A DNA stretch of 64,000 nucleotides from Symsagittifera roscoffensis (GCF_963678635.1 NC_087065.1:42345430-42409429); one strand, 5' to 3'; positions 12,491 through 24,240 are shown, counted from the stretch's first letter. Notes: a model not told the origin generated them from the letters alone. Translations and numbers: made by a program.

Positions 12491-13189
12491 TTTGATATTC
12501 ACAGAGGTGTCTAACCAAATATTGTTTCACTTTGAAGCTCGAAAATTTCCCCAAAGCTTGGTTTTCGCTGTAGCTATGTTTTCTCGTAAAGAATTTTGTT
12601 TACAGGATCTTCTATTTCAAAATCTTCAGTTTCATTACATTCCACGTTCAAGACTTCTACTTTCTGAGTTTTTGGTGAATGCGTTAGTGGATCTACCGCT
12701 GAAACTTTTTGGAGATATAAAACTGCTTTTTTTGTAAAACGGCTCAATTGAGGTCTGACCAATTTTTGTGGCTTAGTTGACCACTGCTTTGTTCGTAAAA
12801 ATCTTTTAATTTAAGTGTTGAATTCAAGTGGAAGAGCGAACTACTTGCAAAAGTTTTTTTTCAGACACAAGTTTTCTGCACGTTTTTTCTTTACACGCTA
12901 AAACTTTCAAAAAAAAAAGAAAAAAGCTCTTTTTCGTTTGATTTTTTCAATTTTTTCTTCAGTTATTTTGCAAGCATGGTTTCTGATTTTTTTGTGTTGA
13001 TAGTATATCCATTTAGGTGAACACAACTTTAAATCATAATGTAATTTGAGAAAACTGTGCAAGTTCAAATCTATGCAAGTTGATGGCACAGCGTTTAGTC
13101 AATTTTTTAGAACTGATGATAGCCATTTTTGCAAGTTCGCCTAGCCGCCAAAGGTGGCTTCTTGGTTGTGTGCCAGTCAGTCATATTTG
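12491..13189. other. No recognisable gene
   Basis: AT-rich sequence with homopolymer runs. An open frame on the minus strand at 12574-12762 has no family resemblance. Confidence 0.4.
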
Positions 13190-14000
13190 GAAGTCTGAAC
13201 TTGATTTTGGAGAGAAAATTGATCTTTGAAAAAAAAATTGTCAAGTTTGTCGCGACAACTGAAAAACAGAAGTTAATTTAAACAGAAGATCCGAATCAGA
13301 AATGCGGAAAAGTCGATGAAAGTTGTGCTGGAGGAATTTTGCTGCTCGCAATTTTACTGAAATCATCAATTTGGGTAGAGCTGTATTGCGCTTGACAGAG
13401 AGCATAGCAAATTCCTACGAGAGAGCCATCGCTGGGCAAGAGAGAACCTTGATAGGGTAGGCAGACCAGTCAAGCTGCTCAATGGTTCACAAAACAAGAC
13501 TACTTGATTTGAAACTAATTACATCAAATTTCTTGATTACTTTATTTTGATTACTTTATTTACTTGAGTGGAGAGGCAATCAAAATGTTGAGATTTACAC
13601 GATTATGTTGAGATCAGGTGGGTTTTAGGTTGATCCATCTGAAATGGATCAAAAGTCCACTGTTCAATAAAAACTAATGGTATACTTGAGCTTCCAACCC
13701 TAATGTTAACGTCGTTTGTGTGTTTTAGGTGTTCACAGACCTACCCATGGGAATGTTCTTATTGCTAGAGTAGGGGGTATTTTGGGAGTGGCTTTTAAGC
13801 TGTAACAGGATTTTGTAGTCTCATATCTTAAACGAACCGAATTGGCTCCGACTGATTGAGGTATAAAATGTGACATCAGACGCCTTACTGATGCCACCCG
13901 TGAAACTCGTGCACCATCTTTCTTAAAACAGCGTATTTCAGTAGCACTTCAGATTGGGAACTTGGCATCCGTTCTTGGGACAATAAAGCCCACTGACTCT
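13190..14000 (+). repeat. LTR-like repeat R3 with TATA box and poly(A) signal
   Basis: This is the longest R3 copy. Its right part has a TATAAAA at 13862-13868 and an AATAAA at 13982-13987, about 120 bp apart, plus an upstream CAATAAAA near 13664. That promoter plus poly(A) layout is what an LTR needs. The right part recurs nearly unchanged at 16735-17215 as part of a larger duplication, and an old inverted copy lies at 4550-5200. No coding frame survives. Confidence 0.55.
13862..13868 (+). promoter_or_regulatory. TATA box of LTR-like repeat R3
   Basis: TATAAAA follows a GATTGAGG stretch and precedes AATAAA by about 120 bp. It is conserved in the duplicate at 17063-17069. Confidence 0.45.
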
Positions 14001-15096
14001 CTTGAAGACATTTTTTATCTCTGAGCATTGATTTTTTCTCGTCTTAGCTTCCTTTCCCTTTTTTATCATTGTATATTTGTATTTTGGATGTTAAACTCCT
14101 TGTTCACTTTATACTTTACTCTTCCATATTGAGAAAATTTCGTTGGTTTTGACTTGAATGTGGCGAGGGGAGTCCTTACTGTAACCTCGGTTACTATCGT
14201 ACTTTTTGACCTGATAAATATAAAACATGTTTAAATTAATCTAAAGTAAAAATTCTAAAATAAGCTTCTAGAAAAAGAAAAGATTTCGAAAAAATTAGCT
14301 TGCACATTTTGACTTGATTGTTTGCCCACGATATTTTTAGAGGTAGCTGTACGGCATTTAAGATCATTAGTGTTTCTAGTAAAAATGTTTTCAAACTAAT
14401 TAAAATTTGTGTTTATTTTTTAGTAACGGCCGTCTTCATTTTTTTAAGACAGTCGTGTATTAGCTTCATTTTGACAAAATTGATTTAATTGGGTTAAATT
14501 TTTAGGCTTTTTAACTTCGTTTTTTTTTCTGTAATTTCTTTTCTTTAAGATTAATGAACGTAGTGAGTACTCTATAGGTCTTGCTGACTTTTTCAAATTT
14601 TTCGGAAAAAATTCTTAAGATTTGTTCAAGCTCAGTTTTTATTTTTCGCAGTTTGACTTGTGATTTCCCCTTAAGTGCTTTTCTATTGTTAAAAAGAACG
14701 CAAACTCCACTATCAACAGCAAAATTGTGAAGGTCACGAAAAAGTGATCGACTTCTGATTTCGAAAATGAAAATTAATTATCAGTTTTCCCAGAGAAATT
14801 ATTGTTTTACGTGACGAGCCGGTTTTCTCAAACTGGGTTAATTTTAACAAAAAAGTGGCCATCCTGAATTGCTTTACAAATTCAAAGAGCTTTTAGGCCA
14901 TTTGTTTTCTTCAAAGTTCAATTATTGAAGGCTCATGAGAAAAACAAGTCATTTTTTTCCGTTTCATTGAGTTTATTACTCTTTTCCAACTGTTAGTTGG
15001 CTGTGTGTATCAGGTTGGAAAATTAATTTTTTTTCAACTTTCTGAAATTTCAATGTTTTCTCTTTCTTTTTCATTCATTCTGATTTTGTTTTTAGC
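14001..15096 (+). repeat. Module X spacer containing dispersed repeat R1
   Basis: The stretch is duplicated at 17216-18305 with few differences. From about 14560 it is an R1 copy: GATTTGTTCAAGCTCA, GCAAACTCCACTAT.AACAGCAAAA, GATCGACTTCTGATTTCGAAA, TTTCCCAG, TTTTCTCAAA.TGGGTTAA, ending in the hairpin CCAACTG-T-TAGTTGG at 14986-15000. The end abuts a pyrimidine-rich TTTTTAG just before the LINE fragment. No gene is present. Confidence 0.65.
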
Positions 15097-15849
15097 AAGC
15101 AATCGAAAATTCTTTTGTTTCATCTGGATGTTTTTGATGGAAATGCAGTTTGTGGCTTCACTACAGTCAACCGAAATCTCAACAGTTGTCTCAAATGGAG
15201 CTTACATATTGAGGCCAGTTGTGGCAAAGCAATTGGTGCTCTCTTCGCCGTTAAAAGCAATACGTCCCTACGACTGTCAATCACAGCGAAATTAATCAAT
15301 TACTGTGGATACATCATGCCTATTATGACGTACGGCCGTCAAGTTTGGTACGCAAACAAGGGTGATAGCACGGTCATGGAACATGTGCAGCAGACCGCCA
15401 CCCGGTGGATTGTGGGTTCAGAGCTCAACTAAAAAGAACGCCTTCCAAAACTTAAGTTACTCCCAGCTTCTTTGTATCTTGAAATGCATGATTTGTTGCT
15501 CTTATCTTCTATTATCTCTGGTCGTTATGAAGTTGACTGGCATGAATATGTTTCGTTCGCAAATGATGTATCTACGCGTAGATCAGCAAGAACTCTGTTC
15601 GACGTTGAGACACCCTGGCTAAGCAGATCTCAGCAGAACTTCTGGTATCGGGCACCCAAGTTAGCTAACATGATTGGCTCCGTAGTAGATTTTTTCGAAA
15701 GTACCGGTTTGAAGCAGAGGCTAACAAACTTTTACTGAAATTACTTCATATCATCCTACGAACATGGGAACAGCTGTACGTGGACGATACTCTATTGGTG
15801 TACATCATGCATCAACTCTACCAACTACAGACTCGGACTTGTTAACTGA
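15097..15849 (+). pseudogene. LINE reverse transcriptase C-terminal part, copy A
   Basis: The translation resembles the thumb and C-terminal region of jockey/CR1-type LINE reverse transcriptases: LKWSLHIEA, then CGYIMPIMTYGRQVWY, then a helical stretch, and a Cys-rich end near CTWTILYWCTSC. The catalytic palm with YxDD is absent, so the copy is 5'-truncated. Two in-frame stops break it. One is near 15430, where copy C reads Tyr. The other is at 15736-15738 (TGA, where copy C reads TGG). The natural stop is at 15847-15849. A perfect GGGCC-GTC-GGCCC hairpin follows at 15851-15863. Confidence 0.8.
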
Positions 15850-16449
15850 TGGGCCGTCGGCCCTTAGAGCTGTTTACTCTTAAATTCAAATTACTATTAT
15901 CATTAGGATTATTTGCTTGGTTCCCGAAGATTATAAGAGAATTTTAATGATGAATTTTGCATCATAATTTCAGGGCCAAAACCTCACTTTTTGTATCTTC
16001 TCCATCCAATAATTATCAGGAAGAAGTATGTTTGGCTTGAATCTTCTTTTGGTAATTTAGTTCCAAAAGAATTGTGAAATTTTTCCTCAGCCGAGTTTTC
16101 AGTCGACGATTTCTTAAGCATAAATCATTTAGCTTTTTTTTTGTTTTCAGAAGTAGAATATCATTAGATTTTCGTTATGTACTTTTGTATTGTAAGTCGT
16201 GCTCTGCTTCGCCTCTGTGTCTTATTTGAGGATGAGGACCCTAATATCTTGACATTTTCTACATTTTTCAACTTATGAGTTTGATGTATCATTTAGATTT
16301 TTGTATATATATATATAATTTTATTTACGATTCTCTTACGTATTTTTTTTGCATGTTCAACGAAAGAATTCTTGCACGTCTAAGCTTTATTGTATATTGC
16401 AATGATTAAGATATTTTTTTCAATTTTCCAGCTTGAACTAAGTGGTTAT
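15850..16449 (+). repeat. Module Y spacer with Helentron-like 3' signature
   Basis: Repeated at 20056-20655 and, in its last part, at 21270-21410. It contains ATTACTATTATCATTAGGATTATT at the left, and near 16190 a GTATTGTAAGT.GTGCTCTGCTTCGCCTCTGTG block related to the hairpin ends of the elements at 26690, 44240 and 46426. It then has a (TA)n stretch and CGTCTAAGCT.TATCGTATATTGCAATG. No gene is present. Confidence 0.6.
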
Positions 16450-16732
16450 TCCAAGCAATCGAAAGTTCTTTTGTTTCATCCGGATGTTTTTGATGGAAAT
16501 GCAGTTTGTGGCTTCACTACAGTCAACCGAAATCTCAACAGTCGTCTCAAATGGAGCCTACATATTGAGGCCAGGTGTGGCAAAGGAATTGGTGCTCTCT
16601 TCGCCGTTAAAAGCAATACGTCCCCACGATTGTCAATCACAGCGAAATTAATCCTTTACTGTGGATACATCATGCCTATTATGACTTACGGCCGTCAAGT
16701 TTGGTACGCAAACAAGGGTGATAGCACGGTCA
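16450..16732 (+). pseudogene. LINE reverse transcriptase fragment, copy B
   Basis: This has the same left end as copy A (AGCAATCGAAA) and the same reading through CGYIMPIMTYGRQVWY. It breaks off after the ATAGCACGGTCAT block, where it joins an R3-type repeat. The join (TTGATTACTTTAATTACTTGAGTGG) is the same sequence that precedes R3's right part at 13540-13565, so this is a rearrangement point. Confidence 0.75.
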
Positions 16733-16734
16733 TT

Positions 16735-17215
16735 GATTACTTTAATTTGATTACTTTAATTACTTGAGTGGAGATTCATATCAAAAGGTTGAGATTTACA
16801 CAATAATGTTGAGATCAGGTGGGTTTTAGGTTGATCCATCTGAAATGGATCAAAAGTCCACTGTTCAATAAAAACTAATGGTATACTTGAGCTTCCAACC
16901 CTAATGTTAACGTCGTTCGTGTGTTTTAGGTGTTCACAGACCTACCCATGGGAATGTTTTTATTGCTAGAGTAGGGGGTATTTTGGGAGTGGCTTTTAAG
17001 CTGTAACAGGATTTTGTAGTCTCATGTCTTAAGCGAACCGAATTGGCTCCGACTGATTGAGGTATAAAATGTGGCATCAGACGCCTTACTGATGCCACCC
17101 GTGAAACTTGTGCACCATCTCTCTTAAAACAGCGTATTTCAGTAGCACTTCAGATTGGGAACTTGGCATCCGTTCTTGGGACAATAAAGCCCACTGACTC
17201 TCTTGAAGGCATTTT
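16735..17215 (+). repeat. LTR-like repeat R3, right part, duplicated copy
   Basis: Nearly the same as 13545-14000, including TATAAAA at 17063-17069 and AATAAA at 17183-17188. It is part of the tandem amplification and not an independent insertion, because the flanking 17216-18305 also matches 14001-15096. Confidence 0.65.
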
Positions 17216-18305
17216 TTTTTATCTCTGAGCATTGATTTTTTCTCGTCTTAGCTTCCTTTCCCTTTTTTATCATTGTATATTTGTATTTTGGATGTTAAAC
17301 TCCTTGTTCACTTTATACTTCACTCTTCCATATTGAGAAAATTTCGTTGGTTTTGACTTGAATGTGGCGAGGGGAGTCCTTACTGTAACCTCGGTTACTA
17401 TCGTACTTTTTGACCTGATAAATATAAAACATGTTTAAATTAATCTAAAGTAAAAATTCTAAAATAAGCTTCTAGAAAAAGAAAAGATTTCGAAAAAATT
17501 AGCTTGCACATTTTGACTTGATTGTTTGCCCACGATATTTTTAGAGGTTGCTGTATGGCATTTAAGATCATTAGTATTTCTAGTAAAAATGTTTTCAAAC
17601 TAATTAAAATTTGTGTTTATTTTTTAGTAACGGCCGTCTTCATTTTTTTAAGACAGTCGTGTATTAGCTTCATTTTGACAAAATTGATTTAATTGGGTTA
17701 AATTTTTAGGCTTTTTAACTTCGTTTTTTTTTTCTGTAAATTCTTTTCTGTAAGATTAATGAACGTAGTGAGTACTCTATAGGTCTTGCTGACTTTTTCA
17801 AATTTTTCGGAAAAAATTCTTAAGATTTGTTCAAGCTCAGTTTTTATTTTTCGCAGTTTGACTTGTGATTTCCCCTTAAGTGCTTTTCTATTGTTAAAAA
17901 GAACGCAAACTCCACTATCAACAGCAAAATTGTGAAGGTCACGAAAAAGTGATCGACTTCTGATTTCGAAAATGAAAATTAATTATCAGATTTCCCAGAG
18001 AAATTATTGTTTTACGTGACGAGCCAGTTTTCTCAAATTGGGTTAATTTTAACAAAAAAGTGGCCATCCTGAATTGCTTTACAAATTCAAAGAGCTTTAA
18101 GGCCATTTGTTTTCTTCGAAAATCAATTATTGAAGGCTCATGAGAAAAATAAGTCATTTTTTTCCATTTCATTGAGTTTATTACTCTTTTCCAAATGTTA
18201 GTTGGCTGTGTGTATCATGTTGGAAAATAAATTTTTCTCAACTTTCTGAAATTTCAATGTTTTCTCTTTTTTTCTTTCTTTTTCATTCATTCTGATTTTG
18301 TTTTT
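17216..18305 (+). repeat. Module X spacer, second copy, with R1
   Basis: Matches 14001-15096 with scattered substitutions and short indels. R1 spans about 17800-18215, and its terminal hairpin has decayed to CCAAATGTTAGTTGG. No gene is present. Confidence 0.65.
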
Positions 18306-18404
18306 AGCAAGCAATCAAAAATTATTTTGTTTCATCTGGATGTTTTTGATGGAAATGCAGTTTGTGGCTTTATTACAGTCAACCGAAATCTCAATAGTCG
18401 TCTC

Positions 18405-19405
18405 TACTTTTTATCATATTCATTAACGACTTTCCCAAATGCATTGAGAATTCAGATTGTTTTGGCTATTGTGACGATATGAAGATCTTGTCTACTGAAG
18501 AAATTAATCTGCAAAAAGACACGGCAAATGTTGAAAAATGGTGCAAAGAAAATAAAATGCCGCTGAATGAAGATAAATGTAATTTGTTAAACCTCAAAGG
18601 GAAAATGGAAGTTACACTATTTAATACAAATGTTGATACCGCAAAGACCCAAAAAGACTTAGGTATTTTAATGTGTGACAACCTTTCGTGGTCAGTAAAT
18701 GCTGAAAATCGCATATCAAAAGCAATGGGAGCTTTTTACAAAATCAAACGAAATATCTCGAAAAAAACATCATTAAAGTCAAAATTGAACTTATACTGCG
18801 GATACATCGTACCAATCATAAGCTATGCATCGCAAACATGGTATCCGAACAAAGCAGAATTAAGACAACTAGAAAGAGTACAAAAACGAGCGTTATCTTG
18901 GATTACAAATAACTTCAAAATTAGTTATACTGAAAGACTGAAATTTTTAAAGCTCCTTCCACTCTCAATGTACTTTGAATTACACGACATATTGTACTTA
19001 GTTTCACTACTAAAAAATAAACATGACATTGATTTGAATACAATTATTCATAAAAACGAATCACGAACGAGACAAGCAACACGTGGTGAGATTGCTGTTC
19101 ATGCAACAAGACTGAAAAAGTCAAATGAAAATTATTATATACGTTCTAATACGCTATACAACTACTTTAGCCAAATTGTGGACTTCGAAAATCAAGATTA
19201 TGACAGCCTGAAAATATCTATAACAAACACGTTTTGGAAATTCTTCAACAGAAATTTTGCAGAAAACAACTTGTGTATGTGGAGTTTTCTTTGCTGGTGT
19301 GGAAACTGCAACCCACCGGGAAAAATTATGAACTTATAAACGAGGGTTCAAAACCCATGGAGAAATCCTAAAGCCTACACTACTACTACTACTACTACTA
19401 CTACT
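18405..19405 (+). mobile_element. 5'-truncated LINE with reverse transcriptase motif C, nested in LINE copy C
   Basis: This is a jockey/CR1-like reverse transcriptase fragment, open from about 18404 to the stop at 19337-19339. It begins in the palm (LFIIFINDFPK) and has the catalytic motif as YCDD (residues encoded at 18467-18478) instead of the usual YADD. It then continues through NKMPLNEDKCN, KTQKDLGILM, NLYCGYIVPIISYASQTWYPNK and a Cys-rich end SFLCWCGNCNPPGK. After the stop come a GGGTT-CAA-AACCC hairpin and an (ACT)n tail at 19379-19406. This matches the 3' hairpin plus microsatellite layout known for CR1/L2-type LINEs. The endonuclease and most of the palm are missing, so it is a dead-on-arrival copy. 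Confidence 0.85.
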
Positions 19406-19406
19406 A
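19379..19406. repeat. (ACT)n tail of the nested LINE
   Basis: About nine ACT units mark the 3' end of the LINE insertion. The host LINE sequence (AAATGGAGCC) resumes immediately after. Confidence 0.9.
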
Positions 19407-20055
19407 AATGGAGCCTATATATTGAGGCCAGGTGTGGCAAAGCAATTGGTGCTCTCTTCGCTGTTAAAAGCAATACGTCCCCACGACTGTCAATCACAGC
19501 GAAATTAATCATTTACTGTGTATACATCATGCCTATTATGACTTACGGCCGTCAAGTTTGGTACGCAAACAAGGGTGATAGCACGGTCATGGAACATTTG
19601 CAGCAGACCGCCACCCGGTGGATTGTGGGTTCAGAGCTCAACTACAAAGAACGCCTTCTAAAACTTAAGTTACTCCCAGCTTCTTTGTATCTTGAAATGC
19701 ATGATTTGTTGTTCTTATCTTCTATTATCTCTGGTCGTTATGAAGTTGACTGGCATGAATATGTTTCGTTCGCAAATGATGTATCTACGCGTAGATCAGC
19801 AAGAACTCTGTTCGACGTTGAGACACCCTGGCTAAGCAGATCTCAGCAGAACTTCTGGTGTCGGGCACCCAAGTAAGCTAACATGATTGGCTCCGTAGTA
19901 GATTTTTTTCGAAAGTACCGGTTTGAAGCAGAGGTTAACAAACTTTTACTGGAATTACTTCATATCATCCTACGAACATGGGAACAGCTGTACGCGGACG
20001 ATACTCTGTTGGTGTACATCATGCACCAACTCTACCAAGTACAGACTCGGACTTG

Positions 20056-20659
20056 TTAACTGATGGGCCCTCGGCCCTTAGAGTTGTTTACTCTCACATT
20101 CAAATTACTATTATCATTAGGATTATTTGCTTGGTTCCCGAAGATTATAAGAGAATTTTAATGATGAATTTTGCATCATGATGTCAGGGCCAAAACCTCA
20201 CTTTTTGTATCTTCTCCATCCAATAATTATCAGCAAGAAGTAATTTTGGCTTGAATCTTCTTTTGGTAATTTAATTCCACAAGAATTGTGAAATTTTTCC
20301 TCAGCCGAGTTTTCAGTCGACGATTTCTTAAACATAAATCATTTAGCTTTTGTTTTTGTATCAGAAGTAGATTATCAGTAGAATTTCGTTATGTACTTTT
20401 GTATTGTAAGTCGTGCTCTGCTTCGCCTCTGTGTTTTATTTGAGGATGAAGACCCTAATATCTTGACATTTTCTACATTTTTCAACTTATGAGTTTGATT
20501 TATCATTTAGATTTTTGTATATATATAATTTTATGTATGATTTTCTTACTTATTTTTTTTTGCATGTTCAACGAAAAAATTCTTGCACGTCTAAGCTATA
20601 TCGTATATTGCAATGGTTAAGATTTTTTTTTCGATTTTCCAGCTTCAGTTTAGTGGTTA
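20056..20659 (+). repeat. Module Y spacer, second copy
   Basis: Matches 15850-16449 with few differences, including the CTCTGCTTCGCCTCTGTG block near 20410. No gene is present. Confidence 0.65.
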
Positions 20660-21268
20660 TTCCAAGCAATCGAAATTTCTTTTGTTTCATCCGGATGTTT
20701 TTGATGAAAATGCAGTTTGTGGCTTCACTACACTCAACTGAAATCTCAACAGTCGTCTCAAATAGAGCCTACATATTGAGGCCAGGTGTGGCAAAGCAAT
20801 TGGTGCTCTCTTCGCCGTTAAAAGCAATACGTCCCCACGACTGTCAATCACAGCGAAATTAATCATTTACTGTGGATACATCATGCCTATTATGACTTAC
20901 GGCCGTCAAGTTTGGTACGCAAACAAGGGTGATAGCACGGTCATGGAACATGTGCAGCAGACCGCCACCCGGTGGATTGTGGGTTCAGAGCTCAACTAAA
21001 AAGAACGCTTTCTAAAACTTAAGTTACTCCCAGCTTCTTTGTATCTTGAAATGCAAGATTTGTTGTTCTTATCTTCTATTATCTCTGGTCGTTATGAAGT
21101 TGACTGGCATGAATATGTTTCGTTCGCAAATGATGTATCTACGCGTAGATCAGCAAGAACTCTGTTCGACCTTGAGACACCCCGTCAAAGCAGATCTCAG
21201 CAGAACGTCTGGTATCGGGCACCCAAGTTAGCTAACATGATTGGCTCCGTAGTAGATTTTTTCGAAAC
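20660..21268 (+). pseudogene. LINE reverse transcriptase fragment, copy D
   Basis: Same left end as the other copies. It carries an extra stop (TGG changed to TAG) near 20764, and shares with copy A the stop where copy C has Tyr (near 20997). It breaks off after the GTAGATTTTTTCGAAA block and joins the final part of module Y, which leads into the satellite. Confidence 0.75.
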
Positions 21269-21410
21269 TACATAATTTTATGTACGATTTACTTACGTAT
21301 TTTTTTTGCATGTTCAACGAAAGAATTCTTGCACGTCTAAGCTATATCGTATATTGCAATGGTTAAGATTTTTTTTTCGATTTTCCAGCTTGAGTTCAGT
21401 GGTTATTCCA

Positions 21411-24240
21411 TTGAGTTTAAAATAAGCAGCCCAATAGTGGGACGCTGTCAGGATTTCCCAAAACTTTGCGAATTTGGCCTTCGATTAGAAATGCTCAAAT
21501 CCTTGTAGTGTACGAGATACGACGCTTTTTGTAATTTTTTTTTTTAATTTTTCAGAAAAAACAAATTACAAAATGATTTACAAAACTTGAATTTCCTAAC
21601 CCTGTAGTTGGGTGCTTTAGGAATACTCTCAAGGGTTGCGAATCTTGTCTCCCAATGTGACGGATCAAATCCTTGTAGTTTCCGAGATATGACGTTTTTA
21701 AGATTTTTTCAAAAAATTTCAGAAAACTTGGACGAATTTTTTTTTCAAAATTTCATTCTCAACCCTGTAGTTGGAAGTTATCAGAGTTCTCTCAGGGTTT
21801 CCGAAATTTGCCTCCAATTATGACTGCTCAGTTCCTTTTAGTTTTCGAGATATGACTTTCTTTGTGATTTTTTTTTCAAAAAAGCTTTCAAAAAACTTGA
21901 ATTTTTTTCTTCAAAATTTGAAATTCTCGACCCTGTAGTTGGGTGCTGTCAAGGGTTGTCAAATTTCAAATTCAAATGTCAGATTCAAATTCAAATAGTC
22001 AAACTGAAATTCAAATTCATAATTTGCCTCAAATTCAAATATTGATTTTTCAAATTCAAATATTTGACTATTTGATTTTTAGTTTTGAAATGAAAATGAG
22101 CATTACAATGTAAGAATTGTTAGTTGTCTCAACTCAACATCTTCGTCATTACTTCAGCCGCAGGAAGTCGAGTCGGCCGCATGAAGTCGTTTTTTTTCTA
22201 TTGTCGCCCCGCCGCCGCCAAGTAGTTCTTTTATATTCTCTTTTTTCAAGAGTGATGCCAAAACTGAATGCCGATTGGAAGCCTTTTGAATATAAAAATG
22301 AGAAGCTGGAAAATGCCTAAGTTGGTATTCAAGAAGAAGGCAGTTGTTGTAGTTGAAACTTGGTAGCTGATTGATTGATTCGATGAGTTCAATTTTTCAA
22401 TTCAAGGGAAAAAGTGCTCGAAAAAGTATCAAAATTGAATTTTTAGTTGGTCAGATAAGTTCTATCGAAATCAGAAAAAAAACGCTCGAAAAAATTTAAG
22501 CTGAGAGCTTAAATTCGTTTTTGCTACTTGATGTTTTTTTTTCAAATTCAAATAGTTTTCGTGAAATTTCAAATGCTCAAACATCAAATTCAAATACTGT
22601 TTTTTACTCAAATTTCAAATTCAAATAACCAAAAAATTTCAAATTCAATTTATTGGGTGTCAAATTCAAACACTCTCAAATTCAAATCAGGGTGCTGTCA
22701 GGGTTTTCTCAGGGGTTGCAAATCTTGCCTCCAAATATGACTACTCGAATATTTGTAGTTCTCGATATTTGACGTTTCTGGGATTTGACGGAAAATTGGA
22801 ATTTAAAAAAGTTTATAAATTTTGAAATTACCAACCCCGTAATTGGGTGCTGTCAGAGCACACTAAAAGCCTGCAGATCTGGTTTCCTTCATATATGGTT
22901 TTTTATGAGTTGTCAAAAAATTCGAAGCACCGAAGTGGAATGTTGTCAGGGTTCCGCCAGGGGTTGCGAAATCGACCTCCAATTATGAATGCACAAATCC
23001 TTTTAGTGTACGAATACGACGATTTAAAAGATTTTTATTCAAAATTTTTCAGAAAACCCAAATAACAAAGTAATTCACAAAATTTGAAATTTCCAACCCT
23101 GCAGTTGGGTGCTGTAAGATTACTCTTAAGGATTGCGATTCTTGCCTCCAAATATGACTGCTCAAAACCTTGTAGCTCTCGAGATATGACTTATTTTATG
23201 AGTTTTGTTTTCATTTCAAAAAACTTGGATATAGAAAAACTAACCCAAATTGAATTTCTCAATCAACTCCATAATGGGGCGCTTTCAGAGTACATTCAAA
23301 GGTTGAAAATCTGGCGTCCGAGTATGACTGCTCAAATCCTTTTGGTTTTCGAGATATGGCGTTTTTTATGATTTTTTTTTTTCAATTTTTTTTCCAGAAA
23401 ACCTAAAAAACTTCAGATTTGAAATCCCAACCTTTTAGTTGGCTACTGTGAGGTTACTCTCAAGAGTTCCAAGTTGAAAATCGTGCGTCAAATTGCAACT
23501 GCTCAAACGGTCTTAGTTCCGAGTGTGACGTTTGTTATATTTTTTTTAAAGTTGTTCTAAGTACTTAGATTTAAAAAATGTCTTTAAGTTTGAAATTAAC
23601 ATCTCAATAGTGAGGCTCTGTCAGGGTAGTCCCAGGAGGTTCAATTTTCGCCTCGCAGTATGACTGCTCAAGTTTTTGTTATTTTTGAGATATGACGTAT
23701 GTTGTGATTTTTAAGAAAAATTTTCAGGAAACTCGTTTAATTTTAATTTCAAATTCCCAACTCTTAAGTTGGGGGCTATTAGAGTAATCTTAGGGGCTGT
23801 GAATCTTGCCTCCCAATTTGACTGCTGAATTTTTCGCAGTTTTTGAGAAATGACGTTTTTTATGGTTTTTCAAAAAAAACTTTTAGAAAACTTAAATTTG
23901 ACATTTCACGAAATTTGAAATTCCCAACGCTGTAGCTGAGTACTGTGAGAGTACTCTCAGGAATTGCAAAACTTGCGTCTAATTGCGCTTGCTTAATTTT
24001 CAAAGTTTCGAGATGTTACGTTTTTTTATGTCATTTTAAAGTGAACTAAGATTTAAAATTTTTATGGTTTTTCAACGTTTGAATTAACAAAAACTTGAAT
24101 AAATTTTTTTAAACCAAATCTGTAATAACCAACCCTTTAATCGGGTGCTGGCAGAGTACACTCATAAGATGCAGATCTTAATTCCAGTTTATTCGGTTTT
24201 CTATAGTGTTCTTACAAGTTCGAAGCACCGGAGGAGCGTT
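21411..24240 (+). repeat. Satellite array of about 170 bp
   Basis: Diverged tandem units carry the phase marks AACCCTGTAGTTGGGTGCTGTCAG, CTCTCAGGGGTTGC, CTTGCCTCCAA.TATGACTGCTCAAAT.CTTGTAG and TTCGAGATATGACGTTTTT. Marks lie near 21420, 21598, 21761, 21929, 22835, 23095, 23265, 23430, 23607, 23758, 23925 and 24130, so the spacing is mostly 151-177 bp. The array is interrupted between about 21960 and 22690. The last unit ends in a distinctive TTCGAAGCACCGGAGGAGCGTTACAC, also found at the end of the block at 39720-40420. No coding. Confidence 0.85.
21960..22695. repeat. AAATTC-rich simple repeat flanking an insertion in the satellite
   Basis: Imperfect runs of TTCAAA/AAATTC lie at about 21960-22065 and 22540-22690. 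The roughly 470 bp between them contains a GC-richer patch (CGCAGGAAGTCGAGTCGGCCGC near 22160) with no satellite mark. It looks like foreign sequence inserted in a simple-repeat tract. No gene is recognised. Confidence 0.55.

Larger units (their letters stand above)
18306..20055 (+). pseudogene. LINE reverse transcriptase part, copy C, split by another LINE
   Basis: The left piece is 18306-18404 and the right piece 19406 to about 20049. The two are separated by the LINE insertion at 18405-19405 and join cleanly in sequence relative to copies A and D. This copy lacks the stop at the position of 15430 in copy A. It has its own TAA near 19874 (TTA in copy A) and an extra T near 19908 that shifts the frame. 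The GGGCC-CTC-GGCCC hairpin follows the terminal stop. Confidence 0.75.

Noticed and set aside
12574-12762. Minus-strand 62-residue frame with an acidic end
   Set aside because: No homology, no splice context and no conserved partner in the window.
21411-24240. CRISPR array
   Set aside because: Units are about 170 bp, diverged and contiguous, without short identical repeats and unique spacers, and the genome is eukaryotic.
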